The translations under genes were made by a program, and so were the position numbers. The notes below the pieces were generated by a model. It was not told the origin of the DNA and ran no database searches. It saw nothing but the letters and a program-made list of their open reading frames with translations. From NCBI RefSeq assembly GCF_011759605.1, contig NZ_JAAOYX010000003.1, positions 422,107 through 486,106 on the forward strand: DNA of 64,000 bases, written 5' to 3'. This document shows positions 9,103 through 16,978 of this stretch, piece by piece. The stretch comes from Luteibacter sp. SG786 (GTDB lineage: Bacteria; Pseudomonadota; Gammaproteobacteria; Xanthomonadales; Rhodanobacteraceae). How positions within the stretch are numbered: position 1 is the first letter of the stretch; each line of letters starts with the position of its first letter.

Positions 9103-9693
9103 ATGCGCGCCCTTCGCTATCTCGTCCTTGCCGGCCTCGTCGCCACCGCCGGTACCGCCGTTGCCGCGCCGGTCACCTATAAGCTCGATCCGGGCCACAC
9201 GATGGTGCTGTTCAGCTGGAACCACTTCGGCTTCTCCAACCCCACGGCCAACCTCGGCCAGGTGGACGGCACACTCGTGTACGACGAGAAGGACCCGTCC
9301 AAGGCCACCGTGGAAGCGACCCTTCCGCTGTCCGGACTCGACTCGTTCGTGCCGAAGCTCGACGAGCACCTGAAGTCCGCGGACTTCCTCGATGCCGCCA
9401 AGTACCCGAATGTGACCTTCAAGAGCACCAAGGTGACCCCGGCGGGCAAGGGCAAGCTGAAGGTGGTAGGTGACCTCACCGTGCATGGGGTGACCAAGCC
9501 GGTGACCCTGGACGTGACCCTGAACAAGGTGGGTCCGCATCCGATGATGAAGGTGCAGACGGTCGGCTTCGACGCCACCACCACCCTCAAGCGTTCCGAT
9601 TTCGGCGTTGGCGCGTACGTGCCCAACGTGTCGGACGAGATCAAGGTCCGCATCACCACCGAGGCCCACGACGCTTCGGCCGAAAAGAAGTAA
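9103..9693 (+). CDS. Secreted YceI family protein
   Basis: 196 residues with a signal peptide (MRALRYLVLAGLVATAGTAVA), cleaved before APVTYKLDPGHT. The YceI beta-barrel lipocalin-like fold is marked by YKLDPGHTMVLFSWNHFGFSNP, LDSFVPKLDEHLKSADFLDA, and the C-terminal RSDFGVGAYVPNVSDEIKV. YceI proteins bind polyisoprenoid lipids in the periplasm. The start was chosen for the AGGAG site 8 bp upstream and the signal peptide; an upstream in-frame start would disrupt it. A strong terminator follows. Confidence 0.92.
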   Translation: MRALRYLVLAGLVATAGTAVAAPVTYKLDPGHTMVLFSWNHFGFSNPTANLGQVDGTLVYDEKDPSKATVEATLPLSGLDSFVPKLDEHLKSADFLDAAKYPNVTFKSTKVTPAGKGKLKVVGDLTVHGVTKPVTLDVTLNKVGPHPMMKVQTVGFDATTTLKRSDFGVGAYVPNVSDEIKVRITTEAHDASAEKK

Positions 9694-9717
9694 TCGTTCG
9701 CTACGGAACGGCCCTGG

Positions 9718-9750
9718 AACCCGCGCCGGCGACGGCGCGGGTTTTCTTTT
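9718..9750 (+). terminator. Intrinsic terminator after the yceI-like gene
   Basis: Perfect 11-bp stem AACCCGCGCCG / CGGCGCGGGTT with GCGA tetraloop, followed by TTCTTTTTT. Confidence 0.93.
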
Positions 9751-9799
9751 TTGCTACCATCGCTGCTCCCTGTTTGACCGCATCGCCCGGAGTTTCCCC

Positions 9800-10006
9800 A
9801 TGCGCCCCAATCCCGCGGCCGCGCCGCTGATCCCGGCGAACGCCGAAAACCGCTACGAAGTCACTCGCGCCGACCTGCCGCTGTCCTGCCCGATGCCCGG
9901 CATGTACCTGTGGAACTCGCACCCGCGCGTTTACCTCCCCATCGAGGACGATGGCGGCACGTCCAAATGTTCCTATTGCGGCGCCACCTACGTACTGAAA
10001 GACTGA
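9800..10006 (+). CDS. Small zinc-finger protein, CHCC type
   Basis: 68 residues. The zf-CHCC pattern is visible: Cys in LSCPMPG, His in WNSHPRVYLP, and the CSYCGATY pair at the C-terminus. The same fold occurs in the NDUFS6 subunit of mitochondrial complex I, but in bacteria it is a free-standing small protein of unsettled function. It has its own short leader after a terminator and precedes the glycosyltransferase operon by 61 bp. Confidence 0.88.
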   Translation: MRPNPAAAPLIPANAENRYEVTRADLPLSCPMPGMYLWNSHPRVYLPIEDDGGTSKCSYCGATYVLKD

Positions 10007-10067
10007 TCGACCCCCCGGGGCATGTTTCCTGCATGCCTCGTGTACCCCTCTCTTACCGGACCCACCC

Positions 10068-11207
10068 ATGGCCACCGTCTTCGAGCATCGGACGATGACC
10101 GTCGTGCAACTGATCCCCGCCCTGAATTCGGGCGGTGCCGAGCGGTCGACCCTCGAAATCGGCCGGGCGCTGGTTCAGGCCGGTCATCGGTCGATCGTTG
10201 TCTCGGCGGGCGGGCCCATGGTGGCGCAGCTGGAAGCCGAGGGCAGCCGCCACATCGCGCTTCCCATCGGCAAGAAGTCCCTCAGCACCCTGTTCACGGT
10301 GGGAAAACTGCGCAAGGTGCTGCGCGAGGTGCAGCCGGACATCGTGCACGCCCGGTCGCGGCTGCCGGCGTGGATAGGCTGGTGGGCCATGCGCGGCGTG
10401 AAGCCGCGCCCGCACTTCGTCACCACCGTGCATGGCCTGAACACCCCGGGGCGCTACAGCGCCATCCTCATGCGCGGCGAGCGCGTCATCGTGGTTTCCC
10501 AGACGCTGCGCGACTACGTGCTGCGCCATTACCCCGATGACGTGGACACAGCCCGCATCGAAGTCATTCCCCGCGGCATCGACACGGAAGCCTTTCCTTA
10601 CGGTTATCGCCCGGACGACGCCTGGCAGCGTGCCTTCTTCGAGCAGTATCCGCAGCTGGCCGGTGCGCCGCTCCTCACCCTTCCTGGCCGCGGCACGCGC
10701 CTGAAGGGCCATGCGGACGCCATCGAACTCATGGCCGACCTGGCCCAGCGCGACATCGACGCCCGGCTGCTCCTGCTCGGCGCGGACGAGCCCGGCCGGG
10801 AAGCCTATATCGAGGAACTGCGCGCGCTGGTGCGCCAGCGCGGGCTCGAAGGCAAGGTGGTGATTTCGCCGCAACGTAGCGATGTTCGCGATATCTACGC
10901 CATGTCGGCGCTCGTGCTGCAGCTGTCGAAACGTCCCGAATCGTTCGGCCGCACCGTGGTCGAGGCACTGGCGCTGTGTCGCCCGGTCATGGGCTATGCG
11001 CACGGCGGCGTGGGCGAACTGCTGGCCGAGCTCTACCCTGCAGGCCGCGTGCCGCTCGGCGACCGCGAGAAACTGGTGGAGCGCGCGGCGGAACTCCTTC
11101 GGTTCGCCCCGCCCATCCCGCCCCCTCGCAGCTATCGGCTTGCCGACATGCAGTCGGCCACGCTGGCGCTCTACGCCGAGGTGGTGCAAGGCAAACCCGC
11201 GGCGTGA
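10068..11207 (+). CDS. Glycosyltransferase family 4 (GT-B), LPS core-type
   Basis: 379 residues. An N-terminal acceptor domain opens with QLIPALNSGGAERSTLEIGRAL; the C-terminal donor domain contains LPGRGTRLKGHADAIELMADL and the E-X7-E signature in PESFGRTVVEALAL near residue 290. It transfers a sugar from a nucleotide donor to a growing glycan on the cytoplasmic face. Its stop overlaps the start of the O-antigen-ligase-like gene (GTGA), and a GT2 gene follows, so the three form a tight operon. Donor and acceptor cannot be told from sequence. Confidence 0.9.
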   Translation: MATVFEHRTMTVVQLIPALNSGGAERSTLEIGRALVQAGHRSIVVSAGGPMVAQLEAEGSRHIALPIGKKSLSTLFTVGKLRKVLREVQPDIVHARSRLPAWIGWWAMRGVKPRPHFVTTVHGLNTPGRYSAILMRGERVIVVSQTLRDYVLRHYPDDVDTARIEVIPRGIDTEAFPYGYRPDDAWQRAFFEQYPQLAGAPLLTLPGRGTRLKGHADAIELMADLAQRDIDARLLLLGADEPGREAYIEELRALVRQRGLEGKVVISPQRSDVRDIYAMSALVLQLSKRPESFGRTVVEALALCRPVMGYAHGGVGELLAELYPAGRVPLGDREKLVERAAELLRFAPPIPPPRSYRLADMQSATLALYAEVVQGKPAA

Positions 11208-12487
11208 GCGGCAGCGGCCTCGTCGCCACGATCCGGGCGGGCCTCGCCTCGCCCTTGTTGCCCGTCTGGCTGGTTCCCGCCCTGCTGCCGTTCGGCCGCA
11301 GCGCCGAGCTGGGTGTCTTCCTCGCGCTGGTGGGCTCCGTGCTCCTCCTCGTGCGCGAGCCGCGGGCTCTGCATCATCATCCGGGCGCAACGCTGTACCT
11401 GTGGCTTTTCGCCGCCTATGCCGGGGCGGCCCTCGTCTCCGCGGTGGATGCCGTTGCGCCAGGGAAGTCCTGGGGAACGGTGGCGGGCATCCTCCGCTTC
11501 GCGCCGCTCGGTGTGTACACCTGTTTCGCGATGCGCAGGCCCGGCAAGGTTCGTGCGCTCTACGTTGCCACCGCGGTGGTGGTGGCCCTGTGGGTCGCCG
11601 ACGCCTGGGTACAAGCCATGACGGGCTACGGCCTCGCCGGCGCGTCCGATCCGGAACGTCTCTCGGGTATCTTCGGGGCCACGAACCTGAAGCTGGGCCC
11701 TGCGCTTTCGGCGCTCGCACCATTCTTCCTGTGGGCGGCCCGCGAACGCTGGGGGCGCCGGGGCCTCGTGCTGGCCTTCCTGCTGGCGCTCGGTCCGGTG
11801 CTGCTGTCCGGCTCGCGGGCCTCCTGGCTCTGCTATGCGCTGGTCGGCGTCGCCTTCCTCTGGCGCGAAGCCGGCTCGCCCCGGCGCTTCGCCGTAGCGT
11901 GCCTTGGCGCCGGCCTTCTGGTCGCGGTTGCGGCCGTGCTGGCGTGGCAGGTGTCGCCCCGCTTCCGCGACCGCGTGGCGCATACCGTGCCGGCACTGTC
12001 CGGCACCACCACCGGCATCGACACCGCGCTGACCGGGCGGCTCGATATCTGGACCACCGCGCTGCGCCTGTATGCGGCGCATCCGGTCAACGGCGTGGGC
12101 GTCCGCGGCTTCCGGGTCGCGTATCCGTCGGTGGCATCGCCTGGCGACCACTTCCTCACGATGGAGAAGTGCGGGGAAGGCGAGGGTGCCTGCCATGCGC
12201 ACCAGGTCGTGCTGGAGGTTGCCACGGAAACCGGCACGATCGGCCTGCTCGCATGGCTAGCCGCTGTTGTCTTCGCAATACGCACGTGGCGCCGGGCGGG
12301 GCCGACAGCACGCGATCGCGCCTTCCCGGCAACGGTCGCGCTGGTGGCGATCCTGTTCCCCCTGAACACCCATATGGCCTTCTATTCGGCCTGGTGGGGG
12401 TTGCTGGCGGCATGGCTGCTCTCCGTCTGGGCGGCCGCCCTCTTCGCGGACCTGCCCGACGACATCGAGGTTCGCCGTGGAACGTGA
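11204..12487 (+). CDS. O-antigen ligase / polymerase-like membrane protein
   Basis: 427 residues from a GTG overlapping the previous stop. About ten hydrophobic segments are visible (PVWLVPALLPF, LGVFLALVGSVLLLV and others), with a large polar loop in the C-terminal half containing GRLDIWTTALRLYAAHPVNG, FRVAYP and AHQVVLEVATETGTIG. That loop pattern (R then a later H) is the Wzy_C/WaaL hallmark. It probably joins O-antigen or another glycan to lipid A-core, or polymerises it, in the inner membrane. WaaL and Wzy are hard to separate by sequence; position beside core genes favours ligase. Confidence 0.85.
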   Translation: MSGSGLVATIRAGLASPLLPVWLVPALLPFGRSAELGVFLALVGSVLLLVREPRALHHHPGATLYLWLFAAYAGAALVSAVDAVAPGKSWGTVAGILRFAPLGVYTCFAMRRPGKVRALYVATAVVVALWVADAWVQAMTGYGLAGASDPERLSGIFGATNLKLGPALSALAPFFLWAARERWGRRGLVLAFLLALGPVLLSGSRASWLCYALVGVAFLWREAGSPRRFAVACLGAGLLVAVAAVLAWQVSPRFRDRVAHTVPALSGTTTGIDTALTGRLDIWTTALRLYAAHPVNGVGVRGFRVAYPSVASPGDHFLTMEKCGEGEGACHAHQVVLEVATETGTIGLLAWLAAVVFAIRTWRRAGPTARDRAFPATVALVAILFPLNTHMAFYSAWWGLLAAWLLSVWAAALFADLPDDIEVRRGT

Positions 12488-13271
12488 ACCGCTGTCGGTG
12501 GTCGTCACCGCCTTCGACAACGCCGACACGATCGGCACCTGCCTTGGTTCGGTCGCTTTCGCGGACGACGTGGTCGTTCTCGACTCCGGCTCTCGGGATG
12601 CCACGCGGGACATCGCGGCGCGCCTGGGCGCGCGTGTGGAAGTGCAGCCGTTCGCCGGCTACAGCGCACAGAAGCAGGCCGCGATCGATCTCGCCAGATA
12701 CCGTTGGGTGCTCCTGCTCGATTCCGACGAGGCGCTGACCCCGGCGGCGGCCGCACGCATCCGCGCCGTGCTGCAGGCGCCACAGGCTGCCGGCTATGTG
12801 CTGCTCCGTCGGGAGTGGGTTTTCTGGCGCTGGCAGCCCGACCGCGCGCGCCTCAATCACTACGTGCGCCTGTTCGACCGGACCCGTGCCCACATGAGCG
12901 GTCACGAGGTGCATGAGAGCGTGGTTGTCGATGGACCGGTGCAGCGCCTGGACGCCGTGATCGATCATTACGGCGAGCGCGACATTGAGGGGCGGGTGGA
13001 GAAGGCCAATCGGTATTCGTCGCTGCAGGTGCGCGATCGCCACGCGCGCGTGCCGCAGTTCCTCCGTGCACGCATGGTGGTTTATCCCACCGTGGCGTTC
13101 CTTCGTTATTACCTCTGGCGCGGCCACTGGCGCGGTGGGTGGGCGGGATTCGTCGCCGCGCGTGTGCACGCGTTCTACGCGTTCCTCAAGTACGCCAAGC
13201 TGTACGAGTTGCGCCGTTCAAGCGGCGAGCGCCACCGGCCTCCGTTCGAAACCGAAAGCGGTGAGGACTGA
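12477..13271 (+). CDS. Glycosyltransferase family 2, WaaE/KdtX-like
   Basis: 264 residues of GT-A type: SVVVTAFDNADTIGTCLGSV, the DSGSRDAT nucleotide site, then LLLDSDEALTP with the DXD-like metal site near residue 80. The C-terminal half (LNHYVRLFDR, HEVHESV, RFxYYLWRGH-like) matches the WaaE/KdtX subgroup that adds a beta-linked hexose to the inner core. It starts at GTG inside the preceding gene (11-bp overlap), so it is translationally coupled. Its 3' end overlaps the convergent VirK-like gene by 54 bp. Confidence 0.88.
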   Translation: MEREPLSVVVTAFDNADTIGTCLGSVAFADDVVVLDSGSRDATRDIAARLGARVEVQPFAGYSAQKQAAIDLARYRWVLLLDSDEALTPAAAARIRAVLQAPQAAGYVLLRREWVFWRWQPDRARLNHYVRLFDRTRAHMSGHEVHESVVVDGPVQRLDAVIDHYGERDIEGRVEKANRYSSLQVRDRHARVPQFLRARMVVYPTVAFLRYYLWRGHWRGGWAGFVAARVHAFYAFLKYAKLYELRRSSGERHRPPFETESGED

Positions 13272-14132
13272 TTCGCAGGCTTCGGCGCGCAGCGCTTCAC
13301 GGCGCCGAAACTCGGCCCGGCGCTTGCTTTCGACTTCCGACGCGCAACGTGCGGGCTCGCGCGGCGGGAGCTCGTAAAAGCCGTGCTCGGCCGGCACGGC
13401 GCCGGCCTCCATCCAGAAGCTGTCGTAATCGGCCTTCACCTTGTTGGGAATGCCGGCGAAGACATGGGCTTCGTTGCCTATGCCGAGCACGCGTTCGACC
13501 TCGAACGCCTCGGCGAGCGAGCGCACCATCGAGAGCAGGAGATTCTTCGGCCGCAAGCCGTGGCACTGCCGGGTGAGTTCGCGCACGACGTCGCGTCCTG
13601 CATTGTTGGCGGCGCCTTGCAGGCAGCCGATGACGATCGTGCGACCCTCGTCGATGAAGGCCAGGGTCGTATAGGAGATCTGCAGGCCGCTTTCATCGGT
13701 GAGGGAAAGGCTCATCTCGCCCTCGCGGCTGCGCCGGAACGGCGCCTTCAGGATAAGCGAGAGGTACCCACCGTCACGCAGCGTCACCTTGCCGAGCAAT
13801 ACCTGCCGTTCGCGGTACAGTGTGTGGAAGAGCGGGCGCGGAAATCGCGCCAGCGCGAAGGCATAGTGCTGGCGCAGGGCATCGAGCCGCTGCCGTCTGC
13901 TCCACGACAGGCTGATGTAGCGGTGCTGGTAGCGCTCGGGCAACACGCGGTCGATGGACGTGATGCCCACCATGGGCGCGGTTTCCAGGAAGGCCAGCCA
14001 GGCATCGTGCTCACGCCAGTTGGCGAGGCAGCGGCCGATGTACGTAAGCGCGGCGCCGATGCCGTGCGTGCGTGAGCTGTGCCAGCCGGCGCGGCCGCTC
14101 AGCGATCGCGCGAAGCGAAAGATCGATTGCAT
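13218..14132 (-). CDS. VirK/YbjX family protein (DUF535)
   Basis: 304 residues from the chosen ATG (MQSIFRFARSL); an in-frame start 42 bp upstream is possible. Family features include RYISLSWSRRQRLDALRQHY, a central LSLTDESGLQISYTTLAF, and VERVLGIGNEAHVFAGIPNKVKADYDSFW in pieces. VirK/YbjX proteins are linked in enterobacteria to envelope stress, antimicrobial-peptide resistance and virulence; the biochemical role is unknown. Location between a core glycosyltransferase and lpxL suggests an LPS-related role here. The 3' end overlaps the convergent GT2 gene. Confidence 0.87.
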   Translation of the reverse strand: MQSIFRFARSLSGRAGWHSSRTHGIGAALTYIGRCLANWREHDAWLAFLETAPMVGITSIDRVLPERYQHRYISLSWSRRQRLDALRQHYAFALARFPRPLFHTLYRERQVLLGKVTLRDGGYLSLILKAPFRRSREGEMSLSLTDESGLQISYTTLAFIDEGRTIVIGCLQGAANNAGRDVVRELTRQCHGLRPKNLLLSMVRSLAEAFEVERVLGIGNEAHVFAGIPNKVKADYDSFWMEAGAVPAEHGFYELPPREPARCASEVESKRRAEFRRREALRAEACESVLTAFGFERRPVALAA

Positions 14133-14349
14133 GGGGAAGATCCGTTTCGTGTTGACGACGCACGTTCTACGCACGTCTTTTTTCCCGAGGCTTTCATGGT
14201 GACAGGCCGCCCACCTACAGTTCTGCCGGCGTTAGGCTTGGCGAAAGGTAGGGGAAAGCTGGGCGCATCCGCGCACACCGAAAGGCATCGTCCAAGCCAT
14301 GTGGGAAGCACGGTGGCGCACGAACGGTGCCGGGATCGTCTTGCCGCGT

Positions 14350-15276
14350 TTAGTAAACCTTCGGCTCGCCGGGCGGGCGCGTCTTGAAGCGCTTGTGCAC
14401 CCAGAGGTACTGCTCCGGTGCCTCACGCACCATCTGCTCGATCTGCGCGTTCACGCGTGCCGTGTCCAGGCTCGGGTCCTTGCTGGGGAAGTCTTCCATC
14501 GGCGCGCCCAGGCGCATGGCGTAACCCGCGTCGCCGGGCAGCCGGCGGTGGTAAAAGGGAATGACGAGAGCCCCGGAAAGTCGGGCCAGGTGATGCGTGG
14601 CGGTGATCGTGGCTGCCTGCACGCCGAAAAAGGGCACGAACACGTTGTCCTTGCTACGCATGTCCTGGTCGGGCGCGTACCAGAGCGTGCCGCCGGATTT
14701 CAGGTACCTCACCGTGCCCCGGATGTCGTCCTTCTCGAACATGGCGTCGGCGTAATGCAGGCGCGAGCGGAGCACCGCGAACTCGAATACGTCCGAATCC
14801 ATGCGCCGGTACATGCCGGCGATGCGGATGCGTTGCGATACCAGCCGTGCGCAAAGTTCCAGGTGCGAGAAATGGCCGCCGACGAGCAGCACGCCGCGAC
14901 CCGCCTTGCGCGCCGCCTCCAGATGCTCGAGGCCATCGACGGTAACGGGCACACGGGCGATGGCGCGGTCCGAGCCCATCCACCCCAGGGCGAACTCGGC
15001 CAGCATCATGCCCACGTCGCACAGGTTCGCCCGTACCAGCGCCTTCTGCGCCGTCGCGTCGAGTTCGGGAAAGCACAACGCGATGTTCGTCGCCGCGATG
15101 CGGCGCCGTTCGGGGTTCAGGTGCAGGGCCAGCCGGCCGGCAAGACGGCCCAGGCGCATCAGGAGCCGGAACGGCAGGTGCGCGATCAGCCAGATGAACG
15201 CGACGCCCAGCCACGCCGGCCAGTGGCGGGGGGCGAGCAGGGCGCGGGTGAGGTGGGGGCGGGGCATACCGGGCAT
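14350..15276 (-). CDS. lpxL: LpxL/HtrB-like lipid A acyltransferase
   Basis: 308 residues from MPGMPRPHL. The N-terminal transmembrane segment (WPAWLGVAFIWLIAHLP) anchors it to the inner membrane. The catalytic H-X4-E motif of late acyltransferases is at residues 135-140 (HFSHLE), and further motifs are MYRRMDSDVFE, WYAPDQDM and VPFFGVQAAT. It adds a secondary acyl chain to Kdo2-lipid IVA. Divergent from waaA, which attaches the Kdo acceptor residues, across a 65-bp gap. Whether it is lauroyl- or myristoyl-type cannot be decided. The next upstream in-frame Met would lie in the waaA promoter region. Confidence 0.92.
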   Translation of the reverse strand: MPGMPRPHLTRALLAPRHWPAWLGVAFIWLIAHLPFRLLMRLGRLAGRLALHLNPERRRIAATNIALCFPELDATAQKALVRANLCDVGMMLAEFALGWMGSDRAIARVPVTVDGLEHLEAARKAGRGVLLVGGHFSHLELCARLVSQRIRIAGMYRRMDSDVFEFAVLRSRLHYADAMFEKDDIRGTVRYLKSGGTLWYAPDQDMRSKDNVFVPFFGVQAATITATHHLARLSGALVIPFYHRRLPGDAGYAMRLGAPMEDFPSKDPSLDTARVNAQIEQMVREAPEQYLWVHKRFKTRPPGEPKVY

Positions 15277-15341
15277 GGCCGGCCATTGTAGCGAAAGGGG
15301 GCGGCTATACTGCCGGGCTACTGGCAAATCCTGGGATCCGC

Positions 15342-16613
15342 GTGCTCCTGCGCCTGCTCTACAACCTCGCCATGTACCTGTTCACGCCCCTGGTGATGCT
15401 CCGCCTCATGGCGCGGGGCATGCGCTACGGCGACTACCACGTGCGCTGGCGCGAGCGGTTCGGCCAGTTCCGCGAGCCGCGCCTTGCCGGCTGCCTGTGG
15501 GTGCACGCCGTGTCCGTGGGCGAGGTGAACGCGGCGGAGCCGTTGGTGAAGGCCCTGATGGAGGCCTATCCGCAGGCGCCGATGCTGGTGACCACGGTAA
15601 CGCCCACCGGCTCCGAGCGCGTTCGCCAGCTGTTCGGCGACAGCGTGCACAGCGTCTATCTTCCCTACGACCTGCCGTTCGCCGTGAAGCGCTTCCTGCG
15701 CAACACGCGTCCGCGTCTGGCCGTGATCGTCGAAACGGAAATCTGGCCGAACCTCTACTTCGCCTGCCGCCGGCACGGCATTCCGCTGCTGATCGCCAAT
15801 GCGCGCCTGTCCGAGCGCTCGCTGCGGGGTTACGCCCGCATGAGCTCCCTGGTGAAGCGCGCACTGCGCTGCGTGAGCCACATCGCGGCGCAATCCCGCA
15901 CCGACGCCGCGCGCTATCGCCTGCTCGGCGCCGAGCCCAGCCAGCTCACCGTCTGCGGCAATCTCAAGTTCGACATGCCGGTGCCCCAGGCGGCGCTGGA
16001 GGCCGGCATGGCCATGCGCGAAGCCTGGGGTACCGGCCGCCCGGTCTGGATCGCCGCCAGTACGCACGAGGGGGAGGAGATGTGCGTGCTCGAGGCACAC
16101 CTCAACGTGATGCGCCGCCTGCCCGATGCCTTGCTGCTCATCGCACCGCGCCATCCGGAGCGGTTCAAGGCGGTGGAAGGCTCGGTGCGGAGCCTCGGTT
16201 TCAATGTCGCCACGCGCAGTGCGGACGGCGCGCCGGGCCACGCCACGCAGTGTTTCGTCATCGATTCCATGGGCGAGCTGTTGCGCTTCTTCGCCTCGGC
16301 GGACGTGGCCTTCGTCGGCGGCAGCCTCGTGCCCATCGGCGGCCATAACGTGCTGGAGCCCGCAGCCCTTTGCAAACCCGTGCTGGTGGGGCCGCACACC
16401 TTCAACTTCGAAGAGATCACCCAGGCCCTGCTCGACGAAGGCGGCGGCCAGCGGGTGAAGGACGAGAACGAACTCGGCGAACAGGTCCTGTCCCTGCTGC
16501 GCGATCGCGAGCGCCGGGAAACGATGGGGCGCCGAGCCCGCCACGTGTTCGACAGCGAGCGCGGCTCGGTCGGAAAGGTGATGGAACTCGTCGACCGGCT
16601 GTTGCAGGAGTAG
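15342..16613 (+). CDS. waaA: Kdo transferase WaaA (KdtA)
   Basis: 423 residues from a GTG. An N-terminal membrane anchor (LLYNLAMYLFTPLVMLRLM) is followed by the GT30 acceptor domain with VHAVSVGEVNAA, whose Glu61 is the expected catalytic base, and VETEIWPN. The donor domain has AASTHEGEE, GGSLVPIGGHNVLEPAA and PHTFNFEEI. It transfers Kdo from CMP-Kdo to lipid IVA. Its position beside lpxL and near tolC and pcm is common in Xanthomonadales. Confidence 0.96.
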   Translation: MLLRLLYNLAMYLFTPLVMLRLMARGMRYGDYHVRWRERFGQFREPRLAGCLWVHAVSVGEVNAAEPLVKALMEAYPQAPMLVTTVTPTGSERVRQLFGDSVHSVYLPYDLPFAVKRFLRNTRPRLAVIVETEIWPNLYFACRRHGIPLLIANARLSERSLRGYARMSSLVKRALRCVSHIAAQSRTDAARYRLLGAEPSQLTVCGNLKFDMPVPQAALEAGMAMREAWGTGRPVWIAASTHEGEEMCVLEAHLNVMRRLPDALLLIAPRHPERFKAVEGSVRSLGFNVATRSADGAPGHATQCFVIDSMGELLRFFASADVAFVGGSLVPIGGHNVLEPAALCKPVLVGPHTFNFEEITQALLDEGGGQRVKDENELGEQVLSLLRDRERRETMGRRARHVFDSERGSVGKVMELVDRLLQE

Positions 16614-16619
16614 GACCGG

Positions 16620-16970
16620 GGTCTTGCTTGGGCTGTGCCGGCTCTCCGGACAGGCCGCCTCAAAGATTGGGAGAGTCTTCGGTGTCCATCCTCGAGGCGA
16701 GTTCCGCACAAGAGAGCGGCCGAAGGCCAGATAGATAAACGGGCCGCGCCAGCGGCCCCACCTTGCCGAACGCGGAGGACCTGTCTGAGCAGCGAGGGTG
16801 GACACCGAAGGCTCTGGCCTCACCGTCAAAGCTGACGGCGGCGCCAGCCGCTAGGACACATGCATTCGCCTTGGCGAATGAACCTTTGCATGCGGCATGC
16901 GTCCCCGGACTTCCGTCAAGAACCTAAAAAAAACGGACCGCGAGGGTCCGTTTTTTCTGTGCGTGTCGAG
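16620..16970 (+). ncRNA. Candidate structured non-coding RNA between waaA and tolC
   Basis: The 365-bp gap after waaA has no plausible gene but is full of paired elements. A 23-nt arm at 16672-16694 pairs with 16793-16815 along its whole length; the only two non-Watson-Crick positions are U-G pairs when read as + strand RNA, but would be A-C mismatches on the other strand, so the RNA is probably + strand. Inside lie a perfect 7-bp hairpin at 16741-16758 and GGCC-GAA-GGCC; outside follow CCGTCA/TGACGG at 16823-16838 and CATTCGCC/GGCGAATG at 16863-16880, then a terminator. It resembles neither RNase P (found elsewhere here), tmRNA nor SRP RNA. A 6S-like RNA or a long 3' UTR of waaA are alternatives. 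Confidence 0.5.
16925..16957. terminator. Bidirectional terminator between waaA/candidate RNA and tolC
   Basis: CGGACC / GGTCCG stem with a 5-nt loop, flanked by eight A before and six T after, giving an extended A-T stem readable from both sides. Confidence 0.88.
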
Positions 16971-16978
16971 CGGAAGCG

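Noticed and set aside
15286-15311. TTGTAG/TATACT as a standard sigma-70 promoter for waaA
   Set aside because: The spacer is 14 bp, too short; reported only as a shared motif.
16614-16978. A gene or known RNA (tmRNA, SRP, second RNase P) in the waaA-tolC gap
   Set aside because: No tag-peptide region or tRNA-like ends, no SRP GGAA motif, no RNase P core; the only frames are short with unlikely composition. Kept only as an unassigned structured RNA.
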